NCBI GenBank assembly: GCA_020726505.1
Contig: JAHLEZ010000016.1
Span: 1,798,001 to 1,862,000, forward strand
Reading direction: 5' to 3'
From: Leptodontidium sp. MPI-SDFR-AT-0119
Lineage: Eukaryota > Ascomycota > Leotiomycetes > Helotiales > Leptodontidiaceae
Length of the DNA: 64,000 nt
Part shown: positions 1 through 9,653 of the stretch, piece after piece
Numbering within the stretch: the stretch's first letter is position 1
How the letters are laid out: each line of letters begins with the position of its first letter
Translations under genes and position numbers: made by a program
Notes under the pieces: model-generated
Told to the model about the DNA's origin: nothing
Seen by the model: the letters and a program-made list of their open reading frames with translations, nothing else
Databases searched by the model: none

Positions 1-720
1 GCCTTAATAGCGTAGATGGCGGCTCTAATACTCCACCCCCGATAGAAATGGACCTACTTTAATTAATAGTGAAGTGGCCCCTCTATAGCTCGATTCGTTA
101 AGGAAGGCAAAACAAACCTCAAGGCCTTATGGCTGCGGGAATACAAGCAAATAGAGGGGTCTGCCACTAGAGCTAAGGTATCCCCGGAGCCGTTGGCTCG
201 TAGGTCTTATATAAAGTCAGTTCTTAATTAATTAGCTCTTACCTTACCTTTTGGCTTAATTTAGAGTAGGTCTTTAGCTCGTAAAGATTAGTTAACTTAG
301 TATCTTGAAGAGGTATTAATAGATCAGCCTCTTATAGAGTATTAGTTATTAAAAAAAGCCAAGTAGCCACAGTTATATAAAATAGCGTTTGATTTCCTTT
401 CTGTCCTTACGATAAGCTCTGAGTATAAGCGTGTCTTTTCTTCTTACGCTTTATAAACTACTCCACAGAGCTCTAATTTAAGTAGTAAAATGCTTTAGCA
501 CTAGGAATACCTCAAAAACTAGTAGAAAAAAGGTGCTATTCAAATAGAGACTTATTAAAACGCTACACTTCTTGACTTTAGTAAATAGAAAATCATAGTA
601 CTAGCTTTTAAGCGCTTATAAGCTAGTCCCCATAAGTCAATCAGTTGTTGTTTTGCTGTAAGCCAATCAGCTGAAGTTTTGGCTCAGCTGATTAGCTGAC
701 TGACTGACTTATTAGATGCT
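1..720 (+). mobile_element. hAT-type transposase relic (3' end)
   Basis: The plus strand around 360-540 reads as a decayed version of the hAT C-terminal dimerisation region. A stretch like 'FDFLSVLTISSEYKRVFSSY' at about 385-455 corresponds to the family's 'LDLLSIPxMSAECERVFSSA' block, and is followed by a W-x-KKGAI-like tail near 530. Several in-frame stops interrupt it. About 640-710 carries repeated TCAGCTGA/GACTGACT sequences that could be the terminal region. The left part lies outside the window. The family call is inferred from motif similarity; it is dead. Confidence 0.5.
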
Positions 721-994
721 CTGAACGAGACATTAATGAAAAGAAGTAATATATTAGTTAACTAAAAAAGAAGCATCTTAAGCTCGTATATAAATTCGAG
801 ATAATTAATACTATAGTAGTTTTTCAACTAATTCTTTAATGAAAGAAGAAACTAATGATTTCCTAAGCTAAGTAATAAGAATCAAATATATAAAATTAAT
901 ATTATAATTCTTATAATCCCCTAACCTTTATTTAAAAATGTTTCATACTTAATATATATAAAAAATATATAAAAGCTAATATATCTATATATAT
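721..994. other. AT-rich spacer, no gene seen
   Basis: This is AT-rich DNA ending in a run of TA dinucleotides (about 955-999) that served as the insertion target of the copia element starting at 1000. No open reading frame or RNA gene is recognisable. Confidence 0.5.
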
Positions 995-999
995 ATATT

Positions 1000-1273
1000 T
1001 GTTGGTATCTAACTAAGGTTCGATACCTGATATCAGGGTGACAAAGAATATAACAAGTGAAGTTTGATTAAGTATATTCCGTGTGTCCCTTTTGTACGAA
1101 AGGGAAAGCTACCTTAAATACACTAAGTACTAAACCCTGTAGCTCGTATAAGTATTGCTCGTACGAAACTAGGAGGTAAGGTATGAAACTAAGCTTCATT
1201 TGGCTAGGAGAGACGACTATCTTTGGAAGCTGTTAGAGTAAGAGAATGCCCCTTAGCTAAGGCTATCCCAACA
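1000..1273 (-). repeat. 3' LTR of copia copy A
   Basis: This 274-bp direct repeat of 6878-7151 starts TGTTGG and ends CCAACA, and it abuts the ATATT duplication at 995-999. It is the 3' LTR because the coding strand is minus. Differences from the partner are transitions (for example ggttcgatacc versus ggtttgatact). Confidence 0.93.
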
Positions 1274-1599
1274 CTGGCAACTCTTCTTTTGTTAGAAGAA
1301 AAACTCTCCTACCTTCCTTCTTTCTCCTCTGTACGAAGGAAACTAATGGAGATTTCCCTTAATCGATCTGTTGTTGGATTATCGTTGGACAGTTGGTCGT
1401 TAGATAGTCGATCGTCGTATTAGATATTATTTGTTTGGTCGAAAAATGTATAACTATTGTTTCGTACGGTATTTAAATGAGTGACTGAAGTGAAATAAAA
1501 AACACGCATTTGACAAATGAAATCATCGTATCGTACGATGTTATTCCTCCCCTGGCTCTACTTTCTTTTCCCTCTTAACCTATCCTTCTACTCGTACGA

Positions 1600-4500
1600 C
1601 AATTTGATTGTTATTAATCAGCTTTTCCAGGCTTTTGTTCGGGTTTGGCTTCGTCATCGCATCCGCCGGGTTGTCTTGACTATTGATCTATCGGATTTCT
1701 GTAAGTTCTCGTCGTTTGTACGATTGACGTAAAGCTATGATATCGATCATTAGCCGCTTCTCTTTTGTAGTGCCGAGCTTCACGAGGCATTCGTATAGCG
1801 AGAACGAGTCTGTATAAATAACGATTAGGATCGCTAGTATCTTAAGCCGCGACGTGATAATATCAATCGTACTCTTTACCGCGATTGCCATGTCAACCCC
1901 GTTAACCATACCGTAGATCTCGGAAGCTAAGACACTTCGTGTTACTCGTTTACTCTTTGTACTACTCTAATGAAATAGATTTCTAGAAAGAAGAAACGAG
2001 TCTTGATCGTACGAATCGGGGTCGTCGTCTTTTGTGCCGAGAATTATTACGTATCCAAGCTGGGAACTTAAGTCCTTGTTATTTGTAAAGGATTCGTCGA
2101 CAAAAACAAATAACTTCGTACGATGTAAGTCCAAAGGAATATAGTTTAATCCTCGTCTGATGTTTTGAATTTGCCACTGAATGCGCTTATTTAAGTTCTT
2201 TACGTCGGTATCCTCTAGTTCTTGGAATTGAGCCGCAACTGATAGGTCGTACGAAGCTTCAGGTTGGTATAAAGTTGCGATATATGCCCCTCGAGCCCGT
2301 TGTTCCCGATACTGGTTCGTACGGTCCGGTGCCCTCAAGTCAACTTTAGCTAACTTCTCGCCTTGCCCTTTCTGAAGGATTTGGACGAAGTCCTTTCGAT
2401 TATGCACGATATATCCGTTAAACGCGAGGGGTAATTCGTACGATAAACGAACCTTCGGTTTTGTAGAGAAACCGGTAATCCCGAGTTCTTTCTCCTCCTT
2501 CTCTTGGAACTCGTTAGTAGCCAAGATTAGGGTATCGTCCGTTTATATTCCAACTACTCCAAACGGCACTCTTAGTTGAGTAATTAGAAGGCATAGATCG
2601 TACGAAGACGTTTTCATATATAACTTGACCTTATGATGTGTGTCGTACGTCCCCCACCAGTGTGTTCCTGATTCCGGGATACCGTATAATGGCTTTCGTA
2701 CGAGCATGATTGTATCTGGCGAGTAGTTGCTGGCAATTTGCTTTAGTAGTCTCGCATAAATCGTACGATTCAGAAAAGTTGTCGACTGGACATACGCCTG
2801 AGTAATATCCTGAATAAAGATTAATAACCCTTTTTGTACGAGTGACGGATAGAGTGCTAGAATTAGTCGCTAACTGATCCGTTGAATCGTCGGAGACTAA
2901 GTAAGGATTTGTTCCTTTCCCGCGTCGTTATACGCTTGGATCACGAGTCTGGATTTCTTGTACAGAGCTTTAGTTGTCTTCCCTTTGATTTTATTAATAA
3001 GCCGGGAATTAAAGATCCGTCCGTGATATTGCCTTAGGTCGTATTATACGAACTTAAATACGCCTCGAGTAATTAAACTATTAATCTCCTTTTGTTGAGA
3101 TTCTTTAAATGGAAGACTAGGGCTGGTGATCTTCCTTGCTGCTCGCATTGTACGAGATAGGTCTAAGTCGTATTGTTCTTTCTGAGTCAGGAAAACTTCT
3201 GGTAATCGTACGAGTCCCTTCTCGAGTTCCTGCTTTGTCTTAAACGGAATTAAGACAACTGGCCGTACTGAAGGAGACACTTGGTCTGATTGTACACGGT
3301 CTTCTGGGGCCTCGGCGATTTTTTTTGTGTAAAACGGCTTAACTACTGTTGTACGAAAGGAAGTCGGTCCCGAAGGCAATTGAATAACACACTCTTTCCC
3401 CGTGACTGATAATAACGAAAACGGGCCTGTCCATCCCTTTTTCTCCCGCTATACTTTTATTGAAGATTGTAATGGAAGTCGTACGGTCTCAGTAATATTA
3501 GGGCCGTTCCTTATACTCTGAGTATCTTTGATCTTTTGTACGGCTTAAATCTTTTGCAATTCTGTCATTGCTATCCGAACTGCCCTTGCTCTAGTAAGCA
3601 TATCCGTAGATGGTGGGTTTTTGTATGAAAGTCTAGGATATATTCCGAAAACGAGAAGTGTTAGAATTAGTCTGTTTAGACTAGCCGTATCGTTTACGGC
3701 TTTTACGGCTATTTGAAGGACTACTTCTTTTGTTAGGTTTTCGCTTCTCGTCTTGTCTTAGATGATCTCGTATGATCGGCGTAAAGGGGCGTAATACTGC
3801 TCAACCTTCCCGACACTCTGATGTGCCTCGACTGGGACTTCCTTTATATCGACGTTTATCGTACGAGTATTTGCTCTGAATTCTGATGATGCGAAGTTCG
3901 TCCCGGCATCGTGTACGAAGTAATCCGGGGGTCTAAGGTAAGTATTGATCCAACACGTACGAAGCGTAATCCACGTTGTCTTCGCTGAATTATCTTTTAG
4001 GAATCGAGCGGCATTAAAGCCGGTTGCCTTATCAACTGCTTGAAGGACTACTGCTCCTGAAAGATATAAAATATCTACGATTATAGAGAAATTGAATTCG
4101 ATATTGTCTTTTAAAGAGAATCTGAATTGACCTGGGTTCTTTGTATAAAGCTAACACTGTTCGCAGAACTTTAAGATCTTCTCAATCGTACAAAGGTTTG
4201 TTTCCTCGTATCCTGCTTGTTAAAGAACGCGGTACAGTTTCTCAACTGAAGGATGTCTAAAGCGTCGATGGAGTTGCCTAAGCTCTGTTTCCGTGAAGTG
4301 CTGGTATATGAACGTGTCTTTTATTGTATGAATTATCATTTATGGATGTCCCCATTTTCGTACGATCGGAATTCTCTTATTCCCTTGAATTATAATATTC
4401 TGAAGGTTGTCTAATTGTATATTGAGGGAGTCTATATCTTGAATATATAATAGGAACGGGGTATTTGTCGGAACAATCTAGAACTTCACTTGCCTAATGG

Positions 4501-6330
4501 GTGTTCGTACGAGTATTGATCCCTCTGATTCTGCTACTCCTTTGCTAAATCGAATCGTATGTGTTTGGCTGCTCGTACGATCAACTTCTAGCGACGGGTC
4601 AAGCTTCAAAAGTGCTTGGACTTGTTGCTTTCTTGTGGTAGAGATTCCGGCAGTACCGCTGTCTGGTATAATCCCTTGGAAGACTTTAGACGAATATCTG
4701 TCTCCGATGACGAATACCTCGCCTTCGTACGAATCTTTTGTCGAGTCTCGTTGTAGAAAGGCGTGTTTTGTTGATTCGTCGTTTAGAACTTGGATTATTT
4801 GTCGTCTGTCGACTTCCCTGTACTCTGTAAAGAATCCTTCTGGCTCATCTTCGTCCTTCTATTCCTCTGTATCCTCTGGCACTTCTTTTATTGTCGTACG
4901 ATTAAATTCCCCTGGGAAATCTTCGTACGAGCTTAAGAAAGCCTGAGTTGCTTCCTCGGATCCATTGAACTCGGTCATTAGGTGATTCTTGACCTTCGCC
5001 CACGCGGCTTTCTGCTCTGCCTCCGGATGATCTGTTGACTAGCAACCTTCCTTCTTACAAACAATGTATTTCTTGTTCGTACGATCATTAGAAGGGTTCC
5101 TTGGACGAAAAGTCCTCTTCTGGAACTGGTTTTGTGCTGTGCGATCCGGAAATCGTCGTGCCTTCCTGTAGAATTGTCTCTTTATTAAGTTGTGATTATG
5201 ATCGTATAAACGATTTTGTAGGTAAGTGTTAACCTCCCTCGTTCGTACGGCTGTAGCAATTGCAGACCGTAAGTCTGTATATAGCCCTTCAAATGTCTGT
5301 GCAGGCTTATATAGTGCTAGACTACACTCTTTTACTCCACGACATGCGTTTAGCACTTGATCGCGAAGATTATGCTCTGTCTAATATTCCCTTGATAGGC
5401 CGCGTTGCGCCGTACGAAGAGAATTAAATATAATTTCCAAGTATTCTAACCGAGACTTCTCTAGGTTCTTTGTAATCGTAGAGATTAATGTAGTCTCTCT
5501 CTACTCGGACAAGTACTTTTGCTGATTCTCCTTAGTCTCAAAGTGATTCCGAGTTATACGAATTATTGTAGGGAAATCGTACGAACGTCCTGTAATCTTG
5601 TCGTAATAGAAATCCGCTGCTCGTCCTTTTAGTATAATCGAGAATGCTAAGTGGTACTGGTTACTTGAGATTCTGATCTTTGTACAACAGTCGAAGAAGA
5701 CCTGGAGGCGAATATCTAGGATATTGTATTACTTTCCGCCGTACTTCCGGCTCTCGTTGCTGTAAACCTTTATTAGGTCCGTTAACAACTGTGAGTTCGG
5801 GATGATTGTCCGAGACTTATACGATACGGTCGGTTCCGGCGGAGGAGCTCTTGGGGTCGGTGGATTATCTTCGTACGAATGTTGTCTTAGTGGTCGTTCG
5901 ACGGTTTCGTAGGCTTGGTCCCGACTTGGAAGGTTGTTGTCTAAGACCGGATGTGGCGTAGGACTGAAACGTTCGTACGCTGGGTAGTGTTGTTTGGTTG
6001 TTTAACCTTTGTTTAGTGATAAAGACCTTGCTAGATTTGCGTACGAAGTCCCGTTAGAACTAACTGTGTTCTCGTTCAAAACGACATGGGGCGGAGGACT
6101 TAGATATTGTCCGGACGTTTGAGCCTGTCGCTGAGTTGTTTGAATTGGCTCTGAGAGTGGGTCCTCTGCCTCTTGAGTTTGTACGATTGGAGAATCTCTG
6201 GAATTGTCCGAAATAGCGTGTCTCGCTGGTGGTTCGTTTTATATAGTTGAAGTCGGAGTACCTTGCCGGTTTCTGTCTTGCCCTTGGGATTTCTATTAGG
6301 TATAAGTCCTTTGATTTTGATCTGTCCACT
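1600..6330 (-). pseudogene. Ty1/copia gag-pol, decayed
   Basis: Minus-strand reading frames give the copia domain order. Gag-like basic sequence lies at about 5040-6330, ending in a zinc-knuckle start (C-K-K-E-G-C at about 5040). The aspartic protease has D-S-G at 4655-4663. A GAG-pre-integrase HHCC (HRRFRH ... CEQC) lies near 4140-4275, followed by the integrase, with a catalytic D in 'HDAGTNF' near 3905. Reverse transcriptase has 'FIQDITQAYVQS' near 2800 and a TDD box near 2535 (TDDTLIL). RNase H has 'FVDESFTNNKDLSSQLGY' near 2060-2110, then 'YTDSFSLYECLVKLG' near 1800. Stops (often TAG or TAA where W or Q is expected) break the frame, for example directly after the zinc-knuckle cysteines at 5039-5041. 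Domain order and stops are seen; the RIP origin of the stops is inferred. Confidence 0.85.
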
Positions 6331-6877
6331 TATGTGGTTCCTCCTCTTCTAAAACATCTACTAACGTTTGAGCGTACGAGATAGACCCCCTTTGCTCTCG
6401 TACCTATACTCCGTGATCAAGGAGGTATATACGAAGATCTTTAATAGCTTCCCGAGATCCGATAGCAAATATATCTCCCGTCCATCCTTTGAAGCCTTCC
6501 TTGAATTCTTCCTAAAGTCCGTAGTCCCAAAACTCTTTTTAGCGGTATCGTACGAGGGCTAAGGTAATGTGGTTATTGACTCGCTTAAGCGTTTGATACT
6601 CGTCGTTCACAAGGTCAAAGGGTTCCCCCCATGCTTCCATATCCAATAAGTAAGTGACCTCTAGTAGTAGAATCATCGTGTCCTTCTTTGTACGAAGGTT
6701 AATAAAAAGTTGTCAAGTCGTGTTTGCGTTCTGTGAATCCTTAAATCGTACGAATCGTCTTCTTTTGTTAGTCGCCGACACAAGGTCTGATTAGTTTGCC
6801 TCTCCGGTCTGTCTTTCCGATTGTCGTCGTACAAAAGTATTGCTTAACTGTTCTGTGGTTATTTAACCACTAATTAG

Positions 6878-7151
6878 TGTTGGTATTTAACTAAGGTTTG
6901 ATACTTGATATTAGGGTGACAAAGAATATAATAAGTGAAGTTTGATCAAGTATATTCCGTGTGTCCCTTTCGTACGAAAGGGAAAGCTACCTTAAATACA
7001 CTAAGTACTAAACCCCGTAGCTCGTATAAGCATTGCTTGTACGAAACCAGGAGGCAAGGTATAAAACCAAGCTTCATTTGGCTAGGAGAGACGACTATCT
7101 TTGGAAGCTGTCAGAGTAAGAGAATGCCCCTTAGCTAAGGCTATCCCAACA
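6878..7151 (-). repeat. 5' LTR of copia copy A
   Basis: This is the 274-bp partner of 1000-1273, followed directly by the ATATT target duplication at 7152-7156. It should contain the element's promoter, reading on the minus strand. Confidence 0.92.
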
Positions 7152-7156
7152 ATATT

Positions 7157-7457
7157 ACTTATATTGCTAAACGTATGTGATATAATTTGTATTAAAAATA
7201 TTAAATGAGGTTGTCGGTTCATATCAGTGAGTTTCAAGGCTTTTACGTGGCAAATAAATAAGTTACTTTGAACGTCACGTATGTGTTATATATGAGATTA
7301 TATAGAATTGTTCTTCTTAATTCCTTAATGGAATTAAGGCTTATATAAATACTATGTTACATAATTAATTAAAAGAGTTGAAACAAGCCAATCGTTTGCT
7401 CTTAATTGGTTATTGTGCAAAAAGCAAATATAAGATACTAATATTCTAATAGTTACT
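7157..7457. other. AT-rich junction, no gene seen
   Basis: AT-rich DNA lies between the copia element and the 3' end of the HET gene. It contains a perfect 9-bp-stem hairpin near 7316-7340 (CTTAATTCC / GGAATTAAG). Loss of the HET C-terminus coincides with the start of this AT-rich DNA. Confidence 0.4.
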
Positions 7458-8978
7458 TTAGTCGGGGCGTTTGAAATGCCCGTTTGACGATGCCCCTAAG
7501 TCTCTATAACGAAAGATACGAGATGTAGGAAGACCTTTTGCGAACATCTCGCAGGCATCCAGTTCATGGCATTCGAAGAAGAGCTGCTCGCCGCAAAAAT
7601 GTAGGATGCGGCGCGCCAAAACACGTTCCTGCAAGACCCATCCTCTCTGGTTCAGCGCTGCCCGGGAGACATTGGAACTCCACATTGAGGGATCAAGAAG
7701 ACGATAACTACCAGGTTTCCAGGTTGTGGACCTTTCCGACTGGGAGAGGTCAAAGACGAAAGGTTCGAGAGCAATTGCTTCACGGTCGAAGAACAAGCCA
7801 TCATCGCCTGTCATGGCGCCAGTAGCTGAAATATTGAACTTCGCATGTGAGTAAACATCTTTCATCCTTGCGGCTTCCTTTCCCCAGTCCTGGCTATCAT
7901 CTTGAATAATGCATAGAGAGTCAATCCAAATGTACCTCATTCCTAGTTTCTTACATGCCACAAATGCGTCCTGGAACACCTTGGATAGTTCTTGAAGAGG
8001 AATTTCCAGCTGAAGGCACTCAAGGTTTTTGGAGGTAAGTTGGAACATCTTTGCGCTACCCCAGCGGTGACTAAGGCTTGCGTAAGAGATTGGATCGGCA
8101 ATGTTCAGCGTAAGAAGTAATTTTGGTTCAACTCGTTCGCCAGCTGGTCCAATATCAATCAAACGAGTTGGCTTCCAAGTATTCGACGAAGCTTTCGAAC
8201 ATTTTGAGTGCATTTGCTCGCATGTTTGGATGCAGGCGGCCGCGAATGCGAAGGTCGAGTCAGACGCTGTGTTTGGGGCCACAGGCCCGCCGTGAAGTAC
8301 ATACTGTGGGTCTTTACTATATTAGTTGGGTGCTGGAAGACGATTATTCTATCATCACTTACCGCTCTTGGGAATAATACAGAGTTGCAGCTTCCGCACC
8401 TTGTCGTAATTATTTCCTGCATCGTTACCGGTGTATACAAAATTAAGAAGATAAGTTTGCAACGGATTGTTCTTCTCTTTTGAGATAGAATACGTTAGGT
8501 ACTGGAAAGGAATTTTACTGGATGACTGCTTGTCGAAACTCTGACCGGAAGTAAAGGAGAAGTTGTTGGCGATATTCATCCACAGAAGTCGACACAAGGG
8601 GCAGCCAGAAGATGCTGCACTGTGTAGGTTCTCAAGGCAATCATGATGGGGGTAGCGATCGCTAATAGCAGGGATCCAAGAATTGCTGTTTTGAATGTCC
8701 TCCGCAAAGATCTTGCTGCACAGCTGGCAAAACGAGTAGGGTAATTCTACGCCAGTTGTGAGAAGAGTGTCGCCATCAGGCAAAGCATGAGGTTTCGACA
8801 TATATCCAAATCGTTCCTCCCATAGAGCCTCGTCACCGGTAGCAGCAATAGCATCCATTTCTGCGAATGTTTCCTGAAGCTTTTCCATTTTCTCTTTCAT
8901 GAAGACGTCAAAAGCTTCTAAATCCTCTGAGCTAATGTTGTCAACGGCAACATCGCTTCCTCGAAAAGGATTTGACAT
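7458..8978 (-). CDS. HET-domain protein, 3'-truncated
   Basis: This is a heterokaryon-incompatibility (HET, PF06985-type) protein. Exon 1 is 8978-8363 and exon 2 is 8266-7458. The donor GTAAGT at 8362-8357 is clear. The acceptor at 8268-8267 is the one I prefer because it keeps phase and joins '..IIPKSG' to 'ASDSTFAFAAAC'. The total is 1425 nt (474 aa). Visible HET blocks are 'SLSHRWG' (near 8075), 'RYIWIDSLCIIQD' (near 7925) and 'RGWVLQER' (near 7640), with a Cys-rich N-terminal part (CPLCRLLW). An in-frame upstream ATG at 9056 would add 26 residues. After 'FAKGLPTS' the protein loses HET similarity and stops at 7458-7460, so the usual long C-terminal region is missing. It is either a truncated gene or a recent pseudogene. 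HET proteins trigger cell death on non-self fusion; that role is family knowledge. Confidence 0.75.
8267..8362 (-). other. Intron of the 7.5-9.0 kb HET gene
   Basis: The 96-nt interval starts GTAAGTGATG and ends AACACAG on the minus strand. It contains CTAAT about 55 nt before the acceptor. A nearer CAG at 8306-8304 would break the frame, so the longer intron is favoured. Confidence 0.55.
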
Positions 8979-9056
8979 GATGCGCGTGTGTGGTAGGATT
9001 TGTGAGAAATCGATAGTTGAGAGAAATTGGAGTCTAAAGAGCTGGGTGCCAAACAT

Positions 9057-9598
9057 TTTTCTTAAGGGGTGGACGCACCATCAAGCTGAACACCGCCACC
9101 ACAAGGTGTAATTCACCAAGATTCATATAGCCGTCGTCGCATAGTACTTGGACCCTGCCTCCGCGAGGAGGCAGTGCACCCGCCAAGCAGCCACAGGCTC
9201 GACAGCGGCGGGCTTTGGTCCGCTTGGCGCTGGTATTGTGGAATGTACAACACACTGTCACCGCGGTCATTATTTAGTGGGCTATGTCGATTTCGTCTCA
9301 GGCTGCAGGAGTGGACTAATACAGGGCGAGCTACCCGGTGTGACGAGTCGCAAATGCTTTCTAATCTCTGGCCGCTAATTGGCCCTCCAAAGCGAAGGCT
9401 CGCTGTCTGACGCTGGCAAGGCTCTTCGACGCGACGCGATACATTGCACTATATCCGCAGCTTCAACTAAGCGCCTTACAGTATGGATTTCTTACGCTTC
9501 AACCCAGCCTACTACAAACAATTCGCGGGAAATTCGGCCTAACCTTTCTTTTTTCGTCCGTGGGTCGTTTGCGCATCCTCACACTATGTCGTATTAGT
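9057..9598. other. Upstream region of the HET gene; hairpin at 9155-9174
   Basis: GC-balanced DNA precedes the minus-strand HET gene. It contains a perfect hairpin, 8-bp stem CTGCCTCC/GGAGGCAG with loop GCGA, at 9155-9174. No convincing gene is seen on either strand. It probably includes the HET promoter, which is inference from position. Confidence 0.4.
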
Positions 9599-9653
9599 CA
9601 TGAGTTGGTTTGCTAACTGCATATCTAATTAAGCAGTGGTCTGAGGGTGACGT
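9599..9653 (-). repeat. 55-bp repeat upstream of HET gene (copy 1)
   Basis: A gapless match to 27959-28013, with about 48 of 55 positions identical. Both begin CATGAGTTGGT and end AGTGGTCTGAGGGTGACGT. Both copies lie upstream of minus-strand HET genes. The match ends exactly where the Gypsy-like sequence starts (TGTGACGG at 9654). Confidence 0.7.

Larger units (their letters stand above)
995..7156 (-). mobile_element. Ty1/copia LTR retrotransposon, copy A
   Basis: This is a structurally complete element of 6152 bp between LTR outer ends (1000-7151). Its two 274-bp LTRs begin TGTTGG and end CCAACA. A perfect 5-bp target duplication, ATATT, lies at 995-999 and 7152-7156. Coding is on the minus strand, so 6878-7151 is the 5' LTR. 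The LTRs differ almost only by C/T and G/A transitions, as RIP leaves. Compared with copy B (47620-55225) it lacks about 1.4 kb between the end of pol and the 3' LTR. TCGTACGA recurs throughout. Premature stops make it non-autonomous now. Confidence 0.93.

Noticed and set aside
8304..8362. A 59-nt intron in the first HET gene using the nearer CAG
   Set aside because: It gives a frame that stops within about 15 codons, whereas the 96-nt alternative continues into the HET domain.
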